NCBI GenBank assembly: GCA_900548085.1
Contig: URJF01000071.1
Span: forward strand, 1-7,281
DNA length: 7,281 nt
DNA from: an uncultured Oscillospiraceae bacterium
Lineage (GTDB): Bacteria > Bacillota > Clostridia > Oscillospirales > Acutalibacteraceae
Direction of reading: 5' to 3'
Under the pieces are notes generated by a model, which was not told the DNA's origin, ran no database searches, and saw only the letters and a program-made list of their open reading frames with translations. Positions 1-5,600 of this stretch are shown here, piece by piece; position 1 is the first letter of the stretch, and each line of letters starts with the position of its first letter. A program made the position numbers and the translations under genes.

Positions 1-960
1 GCAGGCTACACAGTTTGCGGTCTCAACATTTGCAACATATGCACTGCGTGACATATTTGGTGTGTTAAACAGCTGAGATGTTCTCAGCGCATAGCACACA
101 TTTACATTACAGTTACAGATAGCGAATATTTTGTTTTCGCCGTCAATATTGGTTATTTGGTGAACAAAGCCGTTGTCCTCTGCTTTTTGCAGAATTTCCA
201 GAGCTTCTTCCTTAGTTATGTATCTGCCGCCTTTGTTGGTTTCTACTACATAGTCTGCCATGTCGCCCATTGCGATACACCAGTCGGCAGGGTCGTCGGC
301 ACAGCCCTCGTCATATGTTTTTCGGCTGGCACGACAGGAGCAGGGCGAAGCTGCATATTTTCCGTCGTATTTGTCCAACCAGTGCGAAATATGCTCTACG
401 CTGACGGATTGGTTTTCCATATCTATTGCTTTTTCTACCGGAATAACGTGCATACCTATGCCTGCGCCTCCGGGTGGCACCATAGGAGTTATCTTTTCCA
501 GCGGAAGTCTGCTCATTCGCTCAAAAAAGCGTCCCATTTCCGGATGCTCACGGAGTACATCGGCGTTCATATTTGTAAACTCGGCACTGCCGGGTACATA
601 CATAGGCAGTATCCACTGCTTTTTGTGCTTTTCGTTTTCCCAGTTATATTCTACAAGACCCACCTCGGACATTTTTGCGAGAATATCCTCCAGATATTCC
701 TCACTCTTGCCCGTGAGCTTTTTCATATCTTTCATTGTGCGAGGTTTTCTTTTGCCCATCTTTAGAGCAACCTCAGCCATTTCGTCGGTGCATATCGGTG
801 CAAGACCCCAATATTCCAGCGACTCCTTAGTGATTTTTTCCTTGCCGAGAACTACGCTCATTCTGTCGGTTATCATCTTACCCAGCTTTGCTATAGGTTC
901 TCTCAACGGTTCGTCATTTTTCATGGTGTCGGGAACAAACCCCGCCAACTTGTCTGTCAT
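1..960 (-). CDS. Iron-sulfur oxidoreductase, N-terminal 320 residues (cut by window edge)
   Basis: This reading frame is open from an ATG at 960-958 to position 1, so only the N-terminus is visible. It is preceded by AGGGAG, a good ribosome binding site. Residues about 55-105 look like a small winged-helix module. Next comes a cysteine-rich part: PCSCR (C207, C209), then C220 and C228, then CNCNVNVC (C282, C284, C289), and NCVAC at the cut end (C317, C320), which looks like the opening of a CxxCxxCxxxCP ferredoxin motif. From memory, this arrangement matches large clostridial FAD- and 4Fe-4S-dependent oxidoreductases, where ferredoxin and flavin/pyridine-nucleotide domains follow. The iron-sulfur assignment rests on visible cysteines; the downstream flavin domain is inferred. 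Substrate unknown. It is the only protein gene on the minus strand and is transcribed divergently from the tRNA gene. Confidence 0.8.
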   Translation of the reverse strand, partial: MTDKLAGFVPDTMKNDEPLREPIAKLGKMITDRMSVVLGKEKITKESLEYWGLAPICTDEMAEVALKMGKRKPRTMKDMKKLTGKSEEYLEDILAKMSEVGLVEYNWENEKHKKQWILPMYVPGSAEFTNMNADVLREHPEMGRFFERMSRLPLEKITPMVPPGGAGIGMHVIPVEKAIDMENQSVSVEHISHWLDKYDGKYAASPCSCRASRKTYDEGCADDPADWCIAMGDMADYVVETNKGGRYITKEEALEILQKAEDNGFVHQITNIDGENKIFAICNCNVNVCYALRTSQLFNTPNMSRSAYVANVETANCVAC

Positions 961-977
961 ATTTTCTTCTCCCTAAT

Positions 978-995
978 ATGTATTAGTTAATACAT
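978..995. promoter_or_regulatory. 18-bp palindromic operator over the start point
   Basis: ATGTATTAGTTAATACAT is a perfect inverted repeat with 8-bp arms and a GT centre. It lies directly downstream of the -10 box of the minus-strand gene and covers the predicted +1, the classic position for a repressor. The regulator cannot be named: the sequence does not match the Rex, FNR or CcpA consensus, and a TetR- or MarR-type dimer would be a reasonable guess. Confidence 0.6.
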
Positions 996-1000
996 TTTGT

Positions 1001-1029
1001 ATTTTAATATTGTGTTAAAAAATTGTCAA
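1001..1029 (-). promoter_or_regulatory. Promoter of the minus-strand iron-sulfur oxidoreductase
   Basis: On the minus strand a perfect -35 TTGACA (1029-1024) is followed after exactly 17 bp by TAAAAT (1006-1001). The predicted start point is near 994, leaving a leader of about 35 nt before the ATG at 960. Confidence 0.75.
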
Positions 1030-1104
1030 TAAACAAATAAAGGGTTTTTTAGCATAATATACAAGCAATGAAAATTGTACATCTGTCACAAAGCTCATCA
1101 CAAC

Positions 1105-1133
1105 TTGACTAAAGTCAGTTATGATATTATAAT
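1105..1133 (+). promoter_or_regulatory. Promoter of the tRNA-Arg gene
   Basis: TTGACT (1105-1110), a 17-bp spacer and a perfect TATAAT (1128-1133) give a start near 1140, only a few bases before the mature tRNA at 1144. The -35 is part of a small inverted repeat, TGACT-AA-AGTCA (1106-1117). Confidence 0.8.
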
Positions 1134-1143
1134 ACGAGTAAAT

Positions 1144-1220
1144 CCGCCCGTAGCATAACCGGATAATGCACCGGATTCCGATTCCGGCGACTGCAGGTTC
1201 GATTCCTGTCGGGCGGACCA
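1144..1220 (+). tRNA. tRNA-Arg, anticodon CCG, CCA encoded
   Basis: A full cloverleaf can be folded by eye. The acceptor stem is CCGCCCG (1144-1150) with CGGGCGG (1210-1216), followed by discriminator A1217 and an encoded CCA at 1218-1220. T8 A9 are present. The D stem is GCAT/ATGC (1153-1156, 1166-1169) with GG in the loop. The anticodon stem is CCGGA/TCCGG (1171-1175, 1183-1187) around loop TTCCGAT, placing the anticodon CCG at 1178-1180, which reads the arginine codon CGG. The T stem is GCAGG/CCTGT around TTCGATT (1198-1204). The gene is monocistronic, with its own promoter and terminator. Neither flank carries an integrase or a duplicated 3' end, so it is not evidently an integration site. 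Confidence 0.95.
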
Positions 1221-1225
1221 AAATA

Positions 1226-1270
1226 AGCCGAAAGTCCTTAGCATTACAGGGCTTTCGGCTCTTCCTTTTT
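1226..1270 (+). terminator. Rho-independent terminator after tRNA-Arg
   Basis: AGCCGAAAGTCC (1226-1237) pairs with GGGCTTTCGGCT (1249-1260) as a 12-bp stem containing one G-T pair, with an 11-nt loop. It is followed by a T-rich stretch ending in five T (1266-1270). Confidence 0.88.
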
Positions 1271-1306
1271 AGCGAACTTGTGCTGTGGATAATTTTTACT
1301 TTTTTC

Positions 1307-1335
1307 TTGACAGGGAAAGTGAGGTCTGTTATACT
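1307..1335 (+). promoter_or_regulatory. Promoter of the DUF3793-flavodoxin unit
   Basis: TTGACA (1307-1312), a 17-bp spacer and TATACT (1330-1335) form a near-consensus sigma-A promoter. The start point near 1342 falls inside the first of two identical-design operators. The leader to the ATG at 1429 is about 87 nt and is rich in T. Confidence 0.82.
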
Positions 1336-1336
1336 G

Positions 1337-1356
1337 TAGTTAGCAACAGCTAACTA
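1337..1356. promoter_or_regulatory. Operator copy 1, TAGTTAGC-N4-GCTAACTA
   Basis: TAGTTAGCAACAGCTAACTA is a perfect inverted repeat with 8-bp arms and a 4-nt centre. It begins two bases after the -10 box and covers the predicted start point, so a bound protein would block initiation. The same arms recur at 1398-1417. The arms recall the GTTAG/CTAAC core of DtxR/IdeR-type iron boxes, but the spacing differs, so the regulator assignment is only an inference. Confidence 0.75.
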
Positions 1357-1397
1357 ACGCTTTTGTGTAGCTTTTTGCCTTTATTTTTTTGAATTGG

Positions 1398-1417
1398 TAG
1401 TTAGCATACGCTAACTA
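1398..1417. promoter_or_regulatory. Operator copy 2, TAGTTAGC-N4-GCTAACTA
   Basis: TAGTTAGCATACGCTAACTA has exactly the same 8-bp arms as the copy at 1337-1356 with a different 4-nt centre. The two centres are 61 bp apart, close to six helical turns, compatible with cooperative binding or looping. This copy ends four bases before the GGAGG ribosome binding site (1421-1425). In RNA it could form a hairpin next to the start codon of the DUF3793 gene. Confidence 0.75.
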
Positions 1418-1428
1418 TATGGAGGACT

Positions 1429-1980
1429 ATGTTAGAAAAATATTTGATTGAGCATTGCTCGCCTACATTGGCATCACTGAAGACAGCTAATTTGGTCAAT
1501 GTGCCGGTGGACGATTCAGCTGACCTCATTTCTTCCATAGAGCGATTGAACAACGAGCTCAGTGACAGGGGAGTGGAGCTGATTTTACTCCGGCAGTTAT
1601 CAGACAGTGCACTGATATATGTCTGCCGAAAATCAAAGCTGCGGTGTGATTTGAGCCAAAAGGGTGTCAGCGAGTTTTTAGCTGAATATGGGTATAATAA
1701 TTTAGATGTGGATTATTGTATCGACAGGCTAAAATACCGCCTTTTCTCTGCTTCGCATTTTCCACATGAAATCGGCTTGTTTTTGGGCTATCCGTTAGGC
1801 GATGTTATCGGATTTATCGACAATGCCGGACAAAACAGTATGTGCACCGGTTGTTGGAAGGTCTATTGTAATCAATGCGATGCTATCAAAACATTTGCAA
1901 AATTTAATAAGTGCAAAAAGGTATATACAAAACTGTGGTTGCGAGGCAGGAGCATAAAAAAGCTTACTGTTGCATCATAG
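1429..1980 (+). CDS. DUF3793 family protein
   Basis: This 183-residue protein matches, from memory, the clostridial DUF3793 family, whose biochemical role is unknown. The signatures are an N-terminal HCSPTLASLKTANL (residues 9-22), the central HEIGLFLGYPLGDVIGFI (113-130) and WKVY (143-146) followed by a C-terminal basic segment. There is no signal peptide or membrane segment, so it should be cytoplasmic. An unusual feature is the pair of CxxC motifs, C139-x2-C142 and C147-x2-C150, around WKVY, which could hold metal or form disulfides. GGAGG ends only 3 nt before the ATG, a short spacing, but the conserved N-terminus supports this start. It is 26 bp upstream of a flavodoxin gene and shares its promoter and twin operators, suggesting a role in iron- or redox-responsive metabolism. 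Confidence 0.85.
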   Translation: MLEKYLIEHCSPTLASLKTANLVNVPVDDSADLISSIERLNNELSDRGVELILLRQLSDSALIYVCRKSKLRCDLSQKGVSEFLAEYGYNNLDVDYCIDRLKYRLFSASHFPHEIGLFLGYPLGDVIGFIDNAGQNSMCTGCWKVYCNQCDAIKTFAKFNKCKKVYTKLWLRGRSIKKLTVAS

Positions 1981-2006
1981 AAATACATATTTAGAAAGGA
2001 ATTGTT

Positions 2007-2429
2007 ATGAGCAAAATAGCAGTAGTATATTGGAGTGGAACGGGAAACACGGCACTTATGGCGCAGTCGGTTTGTGAAGGAGCTAAGGCAAAAGGAGCAG
2101 ACACTTCTTTGTTTGAGGTTTCTTCTTTTACAGCGGCTGATGCAGCATCCTATGATGCCATCGCTTTCGGCTGCCCGTCTATGGGATGCGAACAGCTTGA
2201 GGATTCGGAGTTTGAACCGGTATTTGAGGAGTGCAAGCCTGTCCTGAAAAATAAAAAAGTAGCCCTTTTCGGCTCTTACGGCTGGGGTGACGGCGAATGG
2301 ATGCGTAACTGGGAGGATGAATGTAAGTCATTTGGCATAACACTAGCTGCTGACAGTGTAATTTGCAACGATGCCCCGGATGCAGATGCTGTCAAAGAAT
2401 GTGAGGCTTTGGGTGCGGCTTTAATATAA
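2007..2429 (+). CDS. Short-chain flavodoxin
   Basis: The 140-residue protein has the length and fold pattern of a short-chain flavodoxin, an FMN-binding one-electron carrier of the cytoplasm that replaces ferredoxin, often when iron is scarce. The FMN phosphate loop is SGTGNT (residues 10-15) after the first beta strand. The two isoalloxazine-flanking loops are PSMGCEQLED (57-66) and SYGWGDGEW (90-98), with W93 or Y91 positioned to stack on the flavin. GAAAGGA lies 6 nt before the ATG. It follows the DUF3793 gene by 26 bp with no terminator between them, so it should be co-transcribed from the promoter at 1307 under the twin operators. Its redox partner is not evident. Identification is secure; physiological role under iron limitation is inferred. 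Confidence 0.95.
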   Translation: MSKIAVVYWSGTGNTALMAQSVCEGAKAKGADTSLFEVSSFTAADAASYDAIAFGCPSMGCEQLEDSEFEPVFEECKPVLKNKKVALFGSYGWGDGEWMRNWEDECKSFGITLAADSVICNDAPDADAVKECEALGAALI

Positions 2430-2458
2430 TTAAAAATTATATATTTTGTAAACAAATT

Positions 2459-2533
2459 ACTTTGGCTGTTGTTGAAATGTGCCTGTTGTGCTATATTTTG
2501 CCTGGGCACATACAACAGCCAAAGTTGTTTTTT
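2459..2533 (+). terminator. Large hairpin terminator after the flavodoxin gene
   Basis: ACTTTGGCTGTTGT (2459-2472) is perfectly complementary to ACAACAGCCAAAGT (2512-2525), a 14-bp stem. A second inner stem, TGTGCC (2478-2483) with GGCACA (2505-2510), stacks above it, and a run of six T lies at 2528-2533. It begins 30 bp after the flavodoxin stop codon. Confidence 0.85.
2469..2497 (+). promoter_or_regulatory. Possible promoter within the terminator hairpin, for the Gfo/Idh/MocA gene
   Basis: TTGTTG (2469-2474), a 17-bp spacer and TATATT (2492-2497), with an extended -10 TG at 2489-2490, would start transcription near 2504. That is past the left arm of the hairpin, so the new transcript would carry only the right arm and would not terminate. 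No other promoter is visible between the terminator and the gene at 2567. Confidence 0.45.
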
Positions 2534-2566
2534 ATGCCTCAATATTGTACAGAAAGAGTGTATTTT

Positions 2567-3541
2567 ATGAATAATTATAATTGGGCTACATTAGGCTGCG
2601 GCGTTATCGCAAACGAGCTTGTTCTGGCTATGGAAAAAAGAGGACAAAAGCTCTATTCCGTCGCTAACAGAACTAAGTCTAAGGCAACAGCCTTTGCCGA
2701 AAAATATGGAATTAAAAAGGTTTATGACTCTATCGACGAAGTTTTTGATGACCCAAATGTTGATATAATATACATTTCCACACCGCACAATACGCATATT
2801 GAATATATGAAAAAAGCGCTTAGCTCCGGCAAGCATATTTTGTGCGAAAAATCCATTACTCTCAATTCTAATGAATTGGCAGAGGCTGTTGATATAGCCG
2901 AAAAAAATCATCTCATTCTTGCCGAGGCAATGACTATCTATCATATGCCTCTTTACAAGACATTGAAAAAGAGAATTGACTCCGGCGATTTCGGCAGGCT
3001 GAATCTTATTCAAATGAACTTCGGCAGTTATAAAGAATATGATATGAACAATAGATTTTTTAACAGAAATCTTGCCGGCGGTGCATTGCTGGATATTGGC
3101 GTCTACGCTCTTTCGTGTGTCCGTTGGTTTTTAGATTCCTGTCCCGATGACATTATGTCCCAGGTAAAAAATGCACCTACAGGCGTAGATGAGGAGGCTG
3201 GAATTCTGTTAAAAAACAAGGAACAGCAGCTTTCTACGATTATTCTTTCGCTCCATTCAAAACAACCAAAGAGAGCAACACTCTCTTTTGACAAAGCGTA
3301 TGTTGAAATTTTTGAGTATCCGAGGGGACAAGAGGCTACCGTTACCTATACAGCCGACGGTAGTACCGAGATTATAAAAGACGGCAGCACAGCCGACGCA
3401 TTGCTCTACGAGGTGGAGGATATGGAAAAGGCAGTCAGCGGTATTTCTGACGAAATGCACCTTGATTACGCGAGGGATGTTATGGATATGATGACAGAAA
3501 TTCGTTCTCAGTGGGGGCTCAAATACCCCGAGGAAGAATAA
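2567..3541 (+). CDS. Gfo/Idh/MocA-family NAD(P)-dependent oxidoreductase
   Basis: The protein has 324 residues, the usual family size. An N-terminal Rossmann fold carries the dinucleotide-binding LGCGVIA (residues 9-15). The family's CEKSIT motif follows (E94, K95, where the lysine is the usual catalytic and nicotinamide-site residue). The C-terminal alpha/beta domain starts near residue 120 and contains GGALLDIGVYAL (171-182), with D176 and Y180 in the usual active-site positions. Family members oxidise or reduce sugars, inositols, amino sugars or trans-dihydrodiols; the sequence resembles the dihydrodiol/xylose dehydrogenase-like branch, but the substrate cannot be read. I chose the ATG at 2567: an upstream TTG at 2462 would place the terminator hairpin in the coding region and add 35 residues without family character. 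The ribosome binding site (AAAGAG, 2553-2558) is modest. The gene appears monocistronic. Confidence 0.9.
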   Translation: MNNYNWATLGCGVIANELVLAMEKRGQKLYSVANRTKSKATAFAEKYGIKKVYDSIDEVFDDPNVDIIYISTPHNTHIEYMKKALSSGKHILCEKSITLNSNELAEAVDIAEKNHLILAEAMTIYHMPLYKTLKKRIDSGDFGRLNLIQMNFGSYKEYDMNNRFFNRNLAGGALLDIGVYALSCVRWFLDSCPDDIMSQVKNAPTGVDEEAGILLKNKEQQLSTIILSLHSKQPKRATLSFDKAYVEIFEYPRGQEATVTYTADGSTEIIKDGSTADALLYEVEDMEKAVSGISDEMHLDYARDVMDMMTEIRSQWGLKYPEEE

Positions 3542-3548
3542 TTTACTT

Positions 3549-3578
3549 CAAAACCTTGCCTAAAATCGCAGGGTTTTG
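3549..3578 (+). terminator. Probable weak terminator after the Gfo/Idh/MocA gene
   Basis: CAAAACCTTGC (3549-3559) pairs with GCAGGGTTTTG (3568-3578) with one T-G pair and an 8-nt loop. The 3' side lacks a long T run, so termination may be partial or depend on the TTTT within the stem. Confidence 0.55.
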
Positions 3579-3607
3579 TTGACTTTGGTGTTGTAAAAAT
3601 GTACAAT
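3579..3607 (+). promoter_or_regulatory. Promoter of the nickel-handling operon
   Basis: TTGACT (3579-3584), a 17-bp spacer and TACAAT (3602-3607) predict a start near 3614, about 35 nt before the first ATG of the operon at 3649. Confidence 0.75.
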
Positions 3608-3631
3608 ACTTGTGTATTTGTATATCGTACA
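3600..3631. promoter_or_regulatory. Possible operator for the operon's own ArsR-type sensor
   Basis: TGTAC (3600-3604) and GTACA (3627-3631) form outer inverted arms, and ATAC (3606-3609) with GTAT (3620-3623) form inner arms, covering the -10 box and start point. The symmetry is imperfect because the arm spacings differ by 2 bp. The position fits a repressor, and ArsR/SmtB proteins often bind AT-rich imperfect palindromes here, but the match is weak. Confidence 0.3.
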
Positions 3632-3648
3632 AAAAAGGAGATGCTTTT

Positions 3649-3906
3649 ATGTCAGAGCACAATCATTCTCATAATCACAATACAGAAACCGAGGTAGAAA
3701 CCGAGGAAGAGCTTTTCGCTATGCTCAGATACACATTGGCGCACAATACAGCTCACGCAAAGGATTTAGGCCCTCTTGCACATCAACTTAAACATTTTGG
3801 GTATTCCGATGCGGCTCTTAAAATTAAAGAGGCTCTTACCTGCTTTGAAAAAGGAAACGAATATATTATCGATGCTATAAAGCTCACTGAGTCGGAGGCA
3901 GAGTGA
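3649..3906 (+). CDS. Small His-rich putative metal-binding protein
   Basis: I do not recognise this 85-residue protein as a named family. Its N-terminus alternates histidine (H4, H6, H8, H10) in a flexible Asn/Ser-rich tail, followed by an acidic stretch (13-21). A predicted all-helical body carries two HxxxH motifs, H32-x3-H36 and H45-x3-H49, giving eight histidines in all, and one cysteine (C65). There is no signal peptide or membrane segment. The His tail and the position as first gene of a CooT-CooC operon suggest nickel (or zinc/cobalt) storage or delivery in the cytoplasm; this is inference. AAGGAG (3635-3640) sits 8 nt before the ATG at 3649, which decides the start over an in-frame TTG at 3610 near the transcription start. 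CooT starts 1 nt after its stop codon. Confidence 0.8.
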   Translation: MSEHNHSHNHNTETEVETEEELFAMLRYTLAHNTAHAKDLGPLAHQLKHFGYSDAALKIKEALTCFEKGNEYIIDAIKLTESEAE

Positions 3907-3907
3907 T

Positions 3908-4099
3908 ATGTGTCTTTCTATCGCTTATCTGAACGAAATGAATCCCGACACCGCTGTTATGAAGAATGTTATGACAGTTGAGTGTGCCGGCGGAAAGGTC
4001 ATTTTGACTGACCTTATGGAACGAAAATATGAAATAGAGGGTACTCTTAAGAAGGCAAGCCTCACAGACGGCTATGTCATCATTCAGCCTGCACAATAA
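3908..4099 (+). CDS. cooT: CooT-family nickel-binding protein
   Basis: The 63-residue product begins MCLS and has the short, mostly beta, SH3-like pattern of the CooT family (formerly described as a predicted RNA-binding family). In Rhodospirillum rubrum, CooT is a dimer that binds one Ni(II) through the cysteine at position 2 and assists maturation of CO dehydrogenase. C2 is present here, and hydrophobic strands occur at residues 20-25 (VMTVEC), 29-34 (KVILTD) and 56-60 (YVIIQ). GGAGG (3894-3898) lies 9 nt before the ATG, inside the end of the His-rich gene. It is followed 2 nt after the stop codon by a CooC-type ATPase, the same partnership seen in CO dehydrogenase clusters. Family assignment is firm; the target enzyme is unknown because no CODH gene is in view. 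Confidence 0.87.
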   Translation: MCLSIAYLNEMNPDTAVMKNVMTVECAGGKVILTDLMERKYEIEGTLKKASLTDGYVIIQPAQ

Positions 4100-4101
4100 T
4101 T

Positions 4102-4875
4102 ATGACAGAAAATAAGAAAACAACTATTATTGCCCTTGTGGGCAAAGGCGGAGTTGGCAAAACATCACTGTCCGCCCTTACGGTTCGCATATTATCCGAG
4201 CTCTATCCAAACAAAAGAATACTCGCTATAGATGCAGACCCTGCTGTCGGCCTTGCCACTGCTCTCGGAGTAGAGGTCAGCAGTACTGTAGATGATATAA
4301 GGAAGGCATTTGTCACCAATGCCGAGGACGGCGACACAAAGGCGGCAATAGAGCTATTGGGCGAGGCTAAGTACCGAATGGCAGATGCTCTCGTTGAGCG
4401 AGACAATGTCTCATTTTTGGCTATAGGCAGACCTGAGTCGGCAGGTTGCTACTGCAAGGTGAATGCTTATTTAAAAGAGATGATTAGTCTCATTTCCGAC
4501 AATTTTGACTATGTTGTCATCGACGGCGAGGCAGGTATAGAGCAGGTTAACCGTCGTGTTATGGAAAAGGTTACGCACCTTGTGCTTGTGTCCGATGCCA
4601 GCCGAAAGGGCTTGCAGGTTGTGCAGACCATACATAAGGTTGCAGATGAGCTTGTTATGTTTGAAAAAGCCGGGCTTATTATCAATCGTATGCCTGATAT
4701 GTCTCTCAAAGATAAATTGAATTACGGCGACCTTAAGCTGCTTGCCTGTATTCCCGACGACAGAGAAATGGCTTTGTGCGATATGGACGGAAACAGCGTC
4801 TTTTCACTGCCTGTTGAGTCGCCTGTTTATGTGGGTACAAAATCAGCACTTAGTGAGATAGGAATTATTGACTGA
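4102..4875 (+). CDS. cooC: CooC-type nickel-insertion ATPase
   Basis: This 257-residue P-loop ATPase belongs to the MinD/SIMIBI class. It has the deviant Walker A GKGGVGKTS (residues 14-22, signature lysine K15), a switch I region DADPAVGL (44-51) and a Walker B/switch II DGEAG (141-145). The diagnostic feature is GRPESAGCYC (109-118) with C116-x-C118, the CxC pair that in CooC dimers binds Ni(II) or Zn(II) between subunits. CooC uses ATP to load nickel into the C-cluster of CO dehydrogenase, and a related protein (AcsF) matures acetyl-CoA synthase. The length is normal. There is no clear ribosome binding site before the ATG, so translation is probably coupled to cooT, whose stop codon is 2 nt upstream. 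The stop codon overlaps the next start by 1 nt (TGATG). AcsF-type function is an alternative given the next gene. Confidence 0.9.
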   Translation: MTENKKTTIIALVGKGGVGKTSLSALTVRILSELYPNKRILAIDADPAVGLATALGVEVSSTVDDIRKAFVTNAEDGDTKAAIELLGEAKYRMADALVERDNVSFLAIGRPESAGCYCKVNAYLKEMISLISDNFDYVVIDGEAGIEQVNRRVMEKVTHLVLVSDASRKGLQVVQTIHKVADELVMFEKAGLIINRMPDMSLKDKLNYGDLKLLACIPDDREMALCDMDGNSVFSLPVESPVYVGTKSALSEIGIID

Positions 4876-5600
4876 TGAAACTGTATGATGAATGTTTTGA
4901 CGGAATAAAAAAATTGCTCTCCGACTACGAAGTCTGTGAACTTGACATAACAGAAAATGGATGGCAGGATGCAGGCGGAAATCAGCTTGTGTTCCAAAAT
5001 GATACTGCCTTTGAGCTTGGCGGCGGCGATTTGCCGGCGGTCAGCACTATGGCTTTGACCGATAATACCAAGCTTGTACCTTGTGACAAGGTTTTACTTT
5101 GCGGCAAGGATTTGGATAAAATCGGCAGTGATACACCTTTTGCCCGTATTGCTTTGCTTAGAGTAAAAGAAGATTCTTTAGGTGACGGTAACGCACTCTA
5201 TCAGTCTATAAGGAAGATAGAGTACACCCGTTATCATGTCAATCCAAAGGGATATATGATTAGAATTTCGCCATTCAACCACAGAGAGTCGGCAAGGGTA
5301 TCTAAACAGGCAGTGTCGGATGGAATAAGCTTTGCATCCGTAGGTAAGCTGTTTATTGACTCCTACCATAAACATTCGGGTGTTGAGGCGGCGGAGATTA
5401 TATTTATTACCGCTCCTGATTTTCCGTACGGTGAGCTTAAGAAAGTTATGCAGCGCAGTGAGGATATAACAAAAGCTCTCGACCATCTTATGAAAAATAT
5501 AAAGATGGACTGTCAGATTTGCAGTCTAAAGGCTGTTTGCGAAGAAGTTGAGGAGCTTTGTAACGAAACAAAAAATAATAAATCGGAAGTGAAAGTATGA
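4875..5600 (+). CDS. Stand-alone protein resembling the middle domain of acetyl-CoA synthase (AcsB/CdhC)
   Basis: The 241-residue protein aligns by eye with the central domain of bacterial acetyl-CoA synthase. It has an LGGGDLPA segment (LGG corresponding to the MGGN...PAFEL region of AcsB), a GKDLDKIG turn (matching GPDID), the IRKIEYTRYHVNPKGYMIRIS stretch (matching the ERRIHDFINY... WLRVS region) and RVSKQAVSDGISFASVGKLFI followed by IIFIT. In AcsB this domain contacts CoA and the corrinoid methyl donor. The catalytic A-cluster domain is absent. Instead the C-terminus carries C213-x2-C216-x5-C222 and a further C229, a possible 4Fe-4S or metal site. It therefore cannot be a complete ACS; it may be a scaffold, a maturation partner of the CooC ATPase, or a distinct methyl- or CoA-binding protein. 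It overlaps cooC by 1 nt and the arsR-type gene by 4 nt. Homology is my alignment from memory; function is open. Confidence 0.72.
   Translation: MKLYDECFDGIKKLLSDYEVCELDITENGWQDAGGNQLVFQNDTAFELGGGDLPAVSTMALTDNTKLVPCDKVLLCGKDLDKIGSDTPFARIALLRVKEDSLGDGNALYQSIRKIEYTRYHVNPKGYMIRISPFNHRESARVSKQAVSDGISFASVGKLFIDSYHKHSGVEAAEIIFITAPDFPYGELKKVMQRSEDITKALDHLMKNIKMDCQICSLKAVCEEVEELCNETKNNKSEVKV

Noticed and set aside
157..976. Two long plus-strand frames (157-765 and 260-976)
   Set aside because: They are antisense to the open minus-strand frame 960-1, which has a ribosome binding site, promoter and recognisable cysteine motifs; the plus frames have neither.
1015..1221. Minus-strand 68-residue frame
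   Set aside because: It runs through the tRNA-Arg gene and its promoter and has no family character.
1144..1428. Integration site at the tRNA 3' end
   Set aside because: There is no integrase gene and no repeat of the tRNA 3' end in the window, and the following sequence is an ordinary terminator and promoter.
2462..2566. N-terminal extension of the Gfo/Idh/MocA protein from a TTG at 2462
   Set aside because: It would translate the terminator hairpin and adds 35 residues before the Rossmann fold; the ATG at 2567 gives the normal family length.
3610..3648. Earlier TTG start of the His-rich protein
   Set aside because: It lies at or before the predicted transcription start and has no ribosome binding site, whereas AAGGAG is correctly placed for the ATG at 3649.
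4102..4875. ParA/MinD partitioning or septum-site ATPase
   Set aside because: The CxC motif in GRPESAGCYC and the CooT neighbour identify the CooC branch; there is no ParB or MinC/MinE gene.
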